Source of the DNA: Streptomyces mutomycini
GTDB lineage: Bacteria; Actinomycetota; Actinomycetes; Streptomycetales; Streptomycetaceae
Length of the DNA: 64,000 bases
Assembly: GCF_001700505.1 (NCBI RefSeq)
Contig: NZ_MAPV01000056.1
Span: 62,001 to 126,000 of the forward strand
Direction: 5' to 3'
Position numbers and translations under genes: made by a program
Shown: one piece after another, positions 26,977 to 33,762 of the stretch
Layout: each line of letters starts with the position of its first letter
How positions within the stretch are numbered: position 1 is the first letter of the stretch
Notes under the pieces: generated by a model
Told to the model about the DNA's origin: nothing
Database searches by the model: none
The model's input: only the letters and a program-made list of their open reading frames with translations

Positions 26977-27504
26977 ATGTACGCGGACAACACACCACGT
27001 CACGGAGCGGCAGCATGCGTGCCCGGTCCGGCCGGGAGCAGCGCGGAGGCCCACGAGGAGCTGGCGCGGGATCTCGGCATCGAGGCACCGGGATTCACCA
27101 CGCACGGTCTGGGCGCGGATGCGGAGAGCCTGCGAAAGGCGCGGGCATTCGTCCGCGACGCTCTGGAACGCTGGGACCTGCGCTCCGGCGCGGACGATGT
27201 CGCCCTCGTCGCTGGTGAGTTGATGAGCAACGCGGTCTGCCACGGGCTCCGGCCCACAGCGCGGCTGACCGGGCGGTGGGCTGCCCGGCTCGGCCTCGCC
27301 TGCCAGGAAGGGACGCTGGTCTGCGCGGTGAACGATCCCAGCCCCGATGTGCCGGTCCTGCGCCGGGCGGACGAGTTCCTGGAGCGCGGCCGGGGACTGC
27401 GCATCGTCGACGCTCTGAGCAGTTCCTGGGGCTGGTCGCGTCCCGGCGGGACCGGCAAGACAGTCTGGGCCAGGATCCCCGTGCTCCGGTCCCCTGTGAG
27501 TTAG
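26977..27504 (+). CDS. HATPase_c_2 anti-sigma-type ATP-binding protein
   Basis: A 175-residue GHKL ATPase-fold protein like RsbW/SpoIIAB-type serine kinases. Visible motifs are the N-box-like VALVAGELMSNAVCHG, the D-x-G-type region CAVNDPSPDVPV, and the G-box ERGRGLRIVDALSSSWGW. It begins with about 40 residues without clear structure. It is divergent from DUF397 and completes the ATPase/DUF397/XRE triad. In this group the ATPase may act as an anti-sigma kinase, but no sigma or STAS partner is adjacent. Its stop codon overlaps the stop of the convergent SGNH gene by 4 bases. Confidence 0.9.
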   Translation: MYADNTPRHGAAACVPGPAGSSAEAHEELARDLGIEAPGFTTHGLGADAESLRKARAFVRDALERWDLRSGADDVALVAGELMSNAVCHGLRPTARLTGRWAARLGLACQEGTLVCAVNDPSPDVPVLRRADEFLERGRGLRIVDALSSSWGWSRPGGTGKTVWARIPVLRSPVS

Positions 27505-28133
27505 AGCCCCGCCAGTGCCGTCCACGCCTCCGCCAGGAGCGTATGCCCCAGCGGGGTCGGGTGGACTCCGTCACCCGCGATGTACTCGGCACCGCCGGCG
27601 GCGCGCGCCGCCTGGTTGAGCAGGCCGTCCGCCGCCAGCAGTGCGGCCCCGAACTCCTCGGCCAGTCGGCGGACCGTCTGGATCCTGGGGTCGAGGTCCT
27701 CGCGCCAGGCCCACTGCTCGTCCCGTACGGGGACCAGGAAGGGCTCGATGAGGATGAGCTGGGCGTCGAGCTCGTCCCGGACCTGCGTAAGGATGGCCCG
27801 GTAGTCGTCTTCGTACGCGCGCACCGAGGTGACGACGCCGGAATCGTAGCGGCGCCAGGTGTCGTTCACGCCGATCAGGACGGACACCACGTCCGGCTCG
27901 AGGTCCAGGGTGTCCTCTCGCCATCGAGCGCGCAGATCCGAGACGCCGTCGCCGCTGACGCCCCGGTTGACGAACGTGATGTCACCGTCCGGTCGGGCGG
28001 AGCGCACACGTTCGGCCGCCATCAGGGCGTACCCGTTGCCCAGAGGGGTGTCCTGTTCCACGAGCCGTCCCACATCGGTGATGCTGTCGCCCTGGAACAG
28101 GACGGCTGCTGAGGGGCGCAGGCTGATGGTCAC
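27501..28133 (-). CDS. SGNH/GDSL-family hydrolase
   Basis: A 210-residue esterase/lipase-fold enzyme. All four blocks are present: FQGDSITD (nucleophile serine), NRGVSGDG (oxyanion glycine), IGVNDTW (asparagine) and GDGVHPTPLGH (catalytic Asp and His). No signal peptide is seen, so it is probably cytoplasmic. The substrate is unknown; related enzymes act on acetylated sugars and small esters. The gene end overlaps the ATPase gene by 4 bases. Confidence 0.92.
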   Translation of the reverse strand: MTISLRPSAAVLFQGDSITDVGRLVEQDTPLGNGYALMAAERVRSARPDGDITFVNRGVSGDGVSDLRARWREDTLDLEPDVVSVLIGVNDTWRRYDSGVVTSVRAYEDDYRAILTQVRDELDAQLILIEPFLVPVRDEQWAWREDLDPRIQTVRRLAEEFGAALLAADGLLNQAARAAGGAEYIAGDGVHPTPLGHTLLAEAWTALAGL

Positions 28134-28214
28134 GCGGGACTCCGAACAAAGAGGGACAGGGGACGCCGGACATGATCCTGCCCACGTTCGCCGAGATGAT
28201 CCGGAGGACCTGGC

Positions 28215-28394
28215 TCAGCGGGCGGAGGCCGGCGCGCGCACCGCACTGAAGTCGAGCACGCTCTCCACCTCCTGCAGGGTCTCCTCGGCCACCCGCCGTA
28301 CCTCGGCCGGAACATCCCCCTGCTCCTCGACGAGACCGGCGTAGATCGGTGCGTCGGACGCCTCTGCGAAACTCACGTGAAACTGCCTATCCAT
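28215..28394 (-). CDS. Small hypothetical protein (53-59 aa)
   Basis: A short gene with strong coding bias. From ATG 28394 it gives 59 residues beginning MDRQFHVSFAEASDAPIYAG; from the GTG at 28376 it gives 53 residues, with GGATAGG about ten bases before that GTG. The rest reads VEEQGDVPAEVRRVAEETLQ and EVESVLDFSAVRAPASAR, an acidic amphipathic helix likely. I do not recognise a family with certainty. It lies 81 bp upstream of the SGNH gene on the same strand and may be its operon partner. Confidence 0.65.
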   Translation of the reverse strand: MDRQFHVSFAEASDAPIYAGLVEEQGDVPAEVRRVAEETLQEVESVLDFSAVRAPASAR

Positions 28395-28608
28395 CGGTTA
28401 TGCCCGCCAATCAGCGGAAACGGGAGCCGAGTGTACGCGGTCCCCTCCGACTGCCGGGGACCGGACCCCGGAAAGGGCGGGCCCCGGCGCGACACCCGGT
28501 TGCCGGCGGCTGCGATACCGCTCTCACGGCAGGGTGCAGCGTATGGCCCGGAACGCCGGCCCCCGAAACCGGATGCCGCAGGTTCGGCTCCCGACTCCCC
28601 CGCGGGAT

Positions 28609-28640
28609 CGCTTCCCCGCCCGGCGGAGGGCGGGGAAGCG
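28609..28640 (-). terminator. Terminator hairpin after ohr
   Basis: Perfect 13-bp arms (CGCTTCCCCGCCC and complement) with a 6-base loop, just past the ohr stop. Confidence 0.85.
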
Positions 28641-28646
28641 GGTCCG

Positions 28647-29057
28647 CTATTCGATGACGAGTTCGACGTCGATGTTGCCTCGCGTGGCTTTGGAGTAGGG
28701 GCAGTACGCGTGCGTCGCCTCGACCAGACGCCGGCCGGTCTCCCCCTCGAGCGCTTCAGGCAGCTCTACGCGCATGACGACCGCGAGGCCGAAACCCGTA
28801 TCGTCCTTGCCGATCGAGACCTCGGCCGTCACCGAGACGTCCTTGGTGTCGACCTTCATCTCGCGGGCGACCGAACTCATCGCACTGGCGAAGCACGCGG
28901 CGTATCCGGCAGCGAAGAGCTGCTCGGGGTTGGTGCCCTCCCCGTTGCCGCCGAGGGCCGGCGGCAGGGCGAGCGCGAGGTCGATGCGTCCGTCCGAGCT
29001 CACTGCCCGGCCTTCACGGCCGTTGGCGGTGGCGGCAGCGGTGTACAGCGCTTCCAT
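28647..29057 (-). CDS. ohr: Organic hydroperoxide resistance protein (Ohr/OsmC family)
   Basis: A 136-residue thiol peroxidase that reduces organic hydroperoxides as a dimer. The peroxidatic cysteine is C55 in AGYAACFASAM and the resolving cysteine C119 in HAYCPYSKATRGN, the Ohr arrangement. The N-terminal YTAAATANGREGRAVSSDG and the NPEQLFAAGYA motif are family-typical. ATG 29057 follows GGGAAGG; longer starts run into the operator. It is divergent from its regulator gene ohrR with an OhrR-type palindrome between them. Confidence 0.95.
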   Translation of the reverse strand: MEALYTAAATANGREGRAVSSDGRIDLALALPPALGGNGEGTNPEQLFAAGYAACFASAMSSVAREMKVDTKDVSVTAEVSIGKDDTGFGLAVVMRVELPEALEGETGRRLVEATHAYCPYSKATRGNIDVELVIE

Positions 29058-29117
29058 GGGTGACCTTCCCTCGTGCGGCGTGACCGCGGACCGGCCACAC
29101 CAAGAGAGTGTCACACA

Positions 29118-29139
29118 ATTGAATTGCGCACAACTCAAT
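29118..29139. promoter_or_regulatory. OhrR operator
   Basis: A 22-bp near-palindrome (18 of 22 positions symmetric) in the 108-bp gap between ohr and ohrR, overlapping a tight CAATTGAATTG palindrome at 29116-29126. This AT-rich layout is like known OhrR sites. Confidence 0.75.
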
Positions 29140-29165
29140 CATGGGCGGCAGGCTATCCTGGGCTC

Positions 29166-29639
29166 ATGACGCGACCACCGACCCCCGACCTGACCGGCCT
29201 GCCGGACAGGGAGCTGCTCAAGCTGGATCACCAGGTCTGCTTCTCGCTGCAAGCCGCCTCGCGTGCGTTCGGCGGCGTCTACCGCGAGGCGCTCAGGGAC
29301 CTGGGCCTCACCTACCCGCAGTACCTCGCCATGATGGTTCTGTGGGAGCACGGACCCTTGCCGGTCAAGACGATCGGAGACCGGCTGCATCTGGACTCCG
29401 GCACCCTGTCGCCGCTGCTGAAGAGGCTGGAGTCGGCCGGTCTCGTCAGACGTGAGCGCGGTCCGCAGGACGAGCGGTCCGTCACGGTCCACCTCACCGA
29501 CTCCGGGGCGGGGCTGCGCGAGCGCGCGCTGCCTGTACCCCGCTCGATCCTCCGGGCCACGGGTCTGTCGGTCCAGGAGGTCCTGGACCTGCAGGAGACC
29601 CTGGGGCGTCTCACCGCATCCCTCGGCCGGGCCGGCTGA
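29166..29639 (+). CDS. ohrR: OhrR, MarR-family organic peroxide sensor
   Basis: A 157-residue repressor of ohr. The reactive cysteine is C25 in LKLDHQVCFSLQAASRAF, matching the family's LDxQLCFALY motif. The winged helix is LPVKTIGDRLHLDSGTLSPL then KRLESAGLVRRERGPQDERS. Only one cysteine is present besides none elsewhere, so this is a one-cysteine type OhrR that would need a small thiol partner for oxidation. ATG 29166 is placed 26 bp from the operator, so it should repress its own gene too. Confidence 0.94.
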   Translation: MTRPPTPDLTGLPDRELLKLDHQVCFSLQAASRAFGGVYREALRDLGLTYPQYLAMMVLWEHGPLPVKTIGDRLHLDSGTLSPLLKRLESAGLVRRERGPQDERSVTVHLTDSGAGLRERALPVPRSILRATGLSVQEVLDLQETLGRLTASLGRAG

Positions 29640-29744
29640 CCCGACCGGCTCCCCCGTCCCCTGCGGCCCGCGTCCCCGCGCAGCGCTCGCCGGAGTTCCG
29701 GTGCCGAAATATGATGCAGGAACTATCGCAACGCGGAGCGGCCC

Positions 29745-30578
29745 ATGAACCGGCGTCGAACTCCCCGGTCCGCGAGCGCCGAGGACCTGCTCAGCACCCT
29801 GCAGCACCTGACTGCCCGTGCCCGGCAGGAGGTGGGACTGCACCAGGCCCGCGTCGAGCTGGCCCAGGCTCTGCAACGCAACATGCTGCCCGCGACGCTG
29901 CCCGCCTTCCCCGGCCTCCAGACCGCTGCTCGCTACGCTCCCGCGCGCGACGGGCTGGACATCGGCGGCGACTGGTACGACGGATTTCTGCTGCCGGACG
30001 GAGCACTCGGTCTGGCCATAGGCGATGTCCAGGGGCATGACGTGGACGCGGCCGCCTTCATGGGGCAGATCCGGATCGCCATGCGCGCCATCGCCGGATC
30101 GGCCTCCGATCCGAGCGAGGTCATGCGCCGGACGAACGATCTGATCATGTCGATGGACTCCGCCCTCTTCGCGACGTGCTCGTTCCTCCGGCTGGATCCG
30201 CTGACCCGGGAGCTGCGTAGCGCCCGCGCGGGCCATGTCGCCTCGGTGTGGGCGACGGCCGACGGACGCTCGGGCGTCACCGCCGACGCCGGGGGCCTGC
30301 CGCTCGGCGTCGAACCGCGCCAGCACTATCCCGTCACCCGGCGAGTTCTGGATGTCGACGGTGCTTTCGTACTGCTCACCGATGGAGTCATCGAAGGGCC
30401 CTCACTGTCGATCGAGGACGGTCTCGAGCGCATCAGGCATCTGGTGAGCACCCATGCCGGCGCCGATGCCGAGGAGCTCGCGGACCTGGTGCTCCAGGCC
30501 GCGGTGTTCACGGGCCACGAGGACGACGCGGCCGTCCTCGTCCTGCGCCACACAGACGCCTCCGCACAGCCCGGGTAA
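29745..30578 (+). CDS. SpoIIE/RsbU-type PP2C phosphatase
   Basis: A 277-residue serine phosphatase with a short N-terminal coiled-coil-like lead (15-50) containing the LQRNMLPATLP linker typical of RsbU phosphatases. All motifs are intact: IGGDWYDG (73-80), IGDVQGHDVDAAAFMGQ (92-108), LLTDGVIE and HEDDAAVLVLR. It should dephosphorylate a STAS antagonist. It has no sensor domain of its own; the next gene, 51 bp downstream, encodes a membrane MASE1 protein that may supply the sensing. Confidence 0.92.
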   Translation: MNRRRTPRSASAEDLLSTLQHLTARARQEVGLHQARVELAQALQRNMLPATLPAFPGLQTAARYAPARDGLDIGGDWYDGFLLPDGALGLAIGDVQGHDVDAAAFMGQIRIAMRAIAGSASDPSEVMRRTNDLIMSMDSALFATCSFLRLDPLTRELRSARAGHVASVWATADGRSGVTADAGGLPLGVEPRQHYPVTRRVLDVDGAFVLLTDGVIEGPSLSIEDGLERIRHLVSTHAGADAEELADLVLQAAVFTGHEDDAAVLVLRHTDASAQPG

Positions 30579-30629
30579 GCACGGCCCGCCGAGCGTGTCA
30601 CAGCGGCCTGCTTTCACGGTCGGTGTCTT

Positions 30630-31640
30630 ATGGGACGCGTGATCCGCAGCAAGGAAACAAGACGCCGAGCCATGCTGGTTCTGGAGATGCTGGGCATCGC
30701 AGCTGCCTATTACGCGTCCGGACGGGTCGGTCTCCTCAGACCGGTCGAGGTGGAGAGTTCGCTCGTCACCCCCTTGTGGCCACCCTCCGGGATCGCCGTC
30801 GCATCGCTGCTGTACCTGGGGCCACGGATCTGGCCCGGCATCGCGCTCGGTGCCCTGCTCACCGTCATCTCGACGAGCGGCGGTCTCACCTTCTGGGGGC
30901 TCACCATCGCGGCGGGCAGCACTCTCGCCCCGCTGTGCTCCTTCCTGGCCCTGCGCGCGGTGGGATTCCGCGCAGAACTGGACCGCCTGCGTGACGGAGT
31001 CGCCCTGGTCTTCCTGGGTGCCATGGGCGGCATGGTGATCAGTGCCACCGTGGGTGCCGGGGCCCAGCTTCTGAGCGGCGCGCTGCCCGCCGCGGAGTTC
31101 TGGTCGGTCTGGTCGGCCTGGTGGGCGGGAGACGCGATGGGCGTGCTCATGGTCACTCCGCTGCTGCTCGTCCTGCGCAAGGCGCGCCTGCCAAGGGTTG
31201 ACGACCGGTGGGCCGAGGCCGGGGCCCTCGCCGTCGTCACCGCGGTGGCGACGGCTGTGGCGACCAGGAGTTCACTGTCCATGATCTATGTCATCTTCCC
31301 GGTGCTCGTCTGGGCGGCGCTCAGATTCCAGCTGGCCGGCAGTGCCCCCTGCGCTCTCTTCATCTCCGTCATGGCGATCGTCGCGGGAACCGACGCCGTG
31401 GGACCGTTCGCCGGCCACTCGGTGCTCGAGGTGATGCTCAACCTGTCTGTCCTCAACGGTTGTGTGGCGCTCACCGCGCTCCTGCTCGCGGCGATCGTGA
31501 CCGAGCACAACAACATCCGTCATGAGACCGAGCTGGCGTGCGAGGAGCTTGCGGCTCTAGTGGAGGAGCTCTCGCCGCAGCCTCCGGCAGAGGACTGGCC
31601 GAACGGGGCGCACAACGGGCACGACCGGGGAATTTCCTGA
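30630..31640 (+). CDS. MASE1-domain integral membrane sensor
   Basis: A 336-residue protein with eight or nine membrane helices in the MASE1 pattern: YYASGRVGLL, TPLWPPSGIAVASLLYLGPR, WPGIALGALLTVIS and WWAGDAMGVLMVTPLLLV are characteristic. MASE1 is normally an N-terminal sensor attached to GGDEF, kinase or PP2C domains. Here the chain ends in a short cytoplasmic helix (EHNNIRHETELACEELAALV) without an output domain. Its position 51 bp after the PP2C gene suggests the two form a split sensor-phosphatase. ATG 30672 is an alternative start. Confidence 0.88.
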   Translation: MGRVIRSKETRRRAMLVLEMLGIAAAYYASGRVGLLRPVEVESSLVTPLWPPSGIAVASLLYLGPRIWPGIALGALLTVISTSGGLTFWGLTIAAGSTLAPLCSFLALRAVGFRAELDRLRDGVALVFLGAMGGMVISATVGAGAQLLSGALPAAEFWSVWSAWWAGDAMGVLMVTPLLLVLRKARLPRVDDRWAEAGALAVVTAVATAVATRSSLSMIYVIFPVLVWAALRFQLAGSAPCALFISVMAIVAGTDAVGPFAGHSVLEVMLNLSVLNGCVALTALLLAAIVTEHNNIRHETELACEELAALVEELSPQPPAEDWPNGAHNGHDRGIS

Positions 31641-31739
31641 CGCCCGAAACCGCAGGTGCCGCCGCGCGGTGGCAGGAGTGGGGTGACCACGGGCATCCAC
31701 CGGCGGCGAGCCGGCTTCGTGGGGACCGGCGGACTCGCG

Positions 31740-33026
31740 CTAGTCGGTACGGGGGAAGTGGTGAGCCAGGAACTCGTTGCGGAAGGTGCCGGAGGGATCG
31801 AACCGTTCGGTCAGCCGCTCGAAGTCGGCGTAGTGCTCGTACAGCTCCCGGAGCTCACCGGGCGGAGTGGTGAAGACCTTGCCCCAGTGCGGCCGGGCCC
31901 CGAACGGGGCGAGGGCCTCCTCTATGGCACCGAGGACGGGGGTGACGGCCGCGGTGTCCGGTACCCACGTGAAGTGGAAGGCCACGGAGTCCCTGCCCTG
32001 GGCAGGGCTGAGCCACAGGTCATCGGCGGCCACAGTGCGGATCTCCCCGATCTGGAGCAGCGGCGAGAACTGCTGCCGGATCCGGTCGAGTGCCTCGTAG
32101 GCCGCGACGGCTTCGCGCCGGGGGACGAAATACTCCGACTGCAGTTCCTCCCCGTTGCTCGGTGTGAATTCGAGACGGAAGTGGGGCAGCCTGGCGTGCC
32201 ACGGACCGGCTGCGCCCTGCTGCTCCGTGCAGTGCTCGGCCGCCACGCCGGGGACCGGGTGTCTGGGCCCCTGGGCGAGCGTCGCTCCGTGCCACCGGTG
32301 CGGGGCGGTGCGCGGTCCGTCGTCCTCGACCCGGTGCTTGAGCCACACCTGGTCGATCGGGCCGCCGTGCCAGCCGGTGAAGAGGCTCACGCTGTAGGCC
32401 TCGGACATCACCTCGTCGAACCGGCTCAGGGCCTGCTCCTGCGGGAGCGCTTCGTACACCCACTGCTGGATCTCGAACGCGGGCACGAGGTCCAGGGTCA
32501 GTCGGGTCACCACCCCCAGCGCGCCCATGGAGACCACCGCACCGTCGAAGCCGGTGTCGCCCCGCTCCAGTGGCACGGTGCCGCCGTCCGCGGTGACGAG
32601 TTCCAGCGCACTGACGGCACCTGCCAGACAACGGTTTCCAACCCCCGAGCCATGGGTCCCCGTAGCGCATGCTCCGGCTACGGAGATATGGGGCAGCGAG
32701 CCGAGATTGTGCAGAGCGAATCCGCTGCGCTGCAGGGCGCCGGTCAGCTCCCCGAAGCGCATGCCCGCGCTCACCGTGGCGGTGCGGGCCTCACGGTCGA
32801 TCTCGACGGAGCGGGGCAGTCCCGCGACGGATATCAGGTCGCCGTGGGTGTCGGCGACGGTGTTGAAGGAGTGCCCGGTGCCGAGCACCTTCACAGCCGT
32901 TCCGGCGGACACGATGTCCTGCAGCTCGGCAATCGAGGCGGGCGTGTGCAGCTGCTTCGCGCCGAAGGTGATGTTGCCGGCCCAGTTCGTCTTACGGGAC
33001 GGGGCGCGCGCCGAATGGTCGATCAT
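31740..33026 (-). CDS. FAD-linked oxidase of the alditol oxidase/aldonolactone oxidase family
   Basis: A 428-residue flavoprotein of the vanillyl-alcohol-oxidase fold. It opens with TNWAGNITFGAKQLHTPASI, then the covalent FAD-histidine motif VLGTGHSFN, SLPHISVAGACATGTHGSGV, and the C-terminal aldonolactone-oxidase region ending in RPHWGKVFTTPPGELRELYE and FDPSGTFRNEFLAHH. It is close in layout to S. coelicolor alditol oxidase AldO (about 418 residues), which oxidises xylitol and sorbitol with release of hydrogen peroxide, so the likely reaction is sugar-alcohol oxidation; a lactone substrate is the alternative. ATG 33026 chosen since upstream sequence is not family-like. Confidence 0.88.
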   Translation of the reverse strand: MIDHSARAPSRKTNWAGNITFGAKQLHTPASIAELQDIVSAGTAVKVLGTGHSFNTVADTHGDLISVAGLPRSVEIDREARTATVSAGMRFGELTGALQRSGFALHNLGSLPHISVAGACATGTHGSGVGNRCLAGAVSALELVTADGGTVPLERGDTGFDGAVVSMGALGVVTRLTLDLVPAFEIQQWVYEALPQEQALSRFDEVMSEAYSVSLFTGWHGGPIDQVWLKHRVEDDGPRTAPHRWHGATLAQGPRHPVPGVAAEHCTEQQGAAGPWHARLPHFRLEFTPSNGEELQSEYFVPRREAVAAYEALDRIRQQFSPLLQIGEIRTVAADDLWLSPAQGRDSVAFHFTWVPDTAAVTPVLGAIEEALAPFGARPHWGKVFTTPPGELRELYEHYADFERLTERFDPSGTFRNEFLAHHFPRTD

Positions 33027-33108
33027 GCCTCCGGAGCTTACGCTCCGCCGGTCGGCGGGCTCAGGGCCCGCGTCCCAAGGCGGCGAAGCCGGTGCGCGGC
33101 TCAGGAGC

Positions 33109-33372
33109 TCAGTAGGGCAGGGGTCGTCCGGACGGTGTGCGCAAGTCCAGCGGGGGCGGCCCCGCTGGGGGCTGCGGACGGCGGACGATCTGGATGCGGC
33201 CCACGGCCACCACCTCCTCCAGGTAATCCGGTATCTGCCCAACCAGCCGCCCTTCACACGTCGGCAGCCCGTCCGGACCGTCCAGGCCGTGCGGGGATGC
33301 GTACGCGGCGATGTGCGGTGACCCTGGTCTGGTGGGGGAAGCCGAGTCGAGGAGGATCCGCCATGTCCGCAC
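33109..33372 (-). CDS. Possible small ORF (low confidence)
   Basis: An open frame upstream of the oxidase gene whose second half (EGRLVGQIPDYLEEVVAVG, then a proline-rich tail ending SGRPLPY) looks protein-like with good third-position bias. The only ATG (33372) overlaps the start of the divergent gene and lacks a clear ribosome binding site. No family recognised; it may be chance. Confidence 0.25.
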   Translation of the reverse strand: MRTWRILLDSASPTRPGSPHIAAYASPHGLDGPDGLPTCEGRLVGQIPDYLEEVVAVGRIQIVRRPQPPAGPPPLDLRTPSGRPLPY

Positions 33373-33557
33373 TGGACAAGATCAAGAAAATGCTGAAGGG
33401 CCACGAGGACCAGACCGGAAAGGGCGTCGACAAGGCCGGAGACATGATCGACGACCGCACCCACGGCAAGCACAGCAAGCATGTCGACACCGGCCAGGAC
33501 AAGCTGAAGCAGCAGTTCGGCTCGGACCGTGACCCGGACGACCCGCCCCGCTCCTGA
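33363..33557 (+). CDS. Rv0909-like small protein (putative antitoxin family)
   Basis: A 64-residue hydrophilic protein: MSALDKIKKMLKGHEDQTGK, then DKAGDMIDDRTHGKHSKHVD and QDKLKQQFG. This is the pattern of the Rv0909 (MT0933-like) family, named as antitoxin in M. tuberculosis, though Streptomyces copies usually lack an adjacent toxin, as here. The amphipathic repeats also resemble CsbD-type stress proteins. ATG 33363 follows GAGGAGG. A strong hairpin ends the unit at 33596. Confidence 0.88.
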   Translation: MSALDKIKKMLKGHEDQTGKGVDKAGDMIDDRTHGKHSKHVDTGQDKLKQQFGSDRDPDDPPRS

Positions 33558-33595
33558 TCACGGAAAGCGTCGGCCGGTCGTCTGACGGCGTCCCG

Positions 33596-33637
33596 TGCCG
33601 GGCCCGGTGACGGATCCCGCCGTCACCGGGCCCGGCA
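33596..33637 (+). terminator. Terminator hairpin after the Rv0909-like gene
   Basis: Perfect 17-bp arms (TGCCGGGCCCGGTGACG and complement) with an 8-base loop, the strongest simple hairpin in the window. Confidence 0.88.
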
Positions 33638-33762
33638 AGCGTTTCCCCGGATCCGGGAACGAATTTCGAGCGCTTGACCGGATTCCTGTTATCGTCCCCG
33701 CCGCACGGCGTCTCCCGAGTGTGGGAAGTGACGGAACAGGATCCCGGAAGAGTGAGCACAGC

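Noticed and set aside
33363-33557. Toxin-antitoxin system suggested by the Rv0909-like protein
   Set aside because: No toxin-like gene is adjacent; the gene stands alone before a strong terminator.
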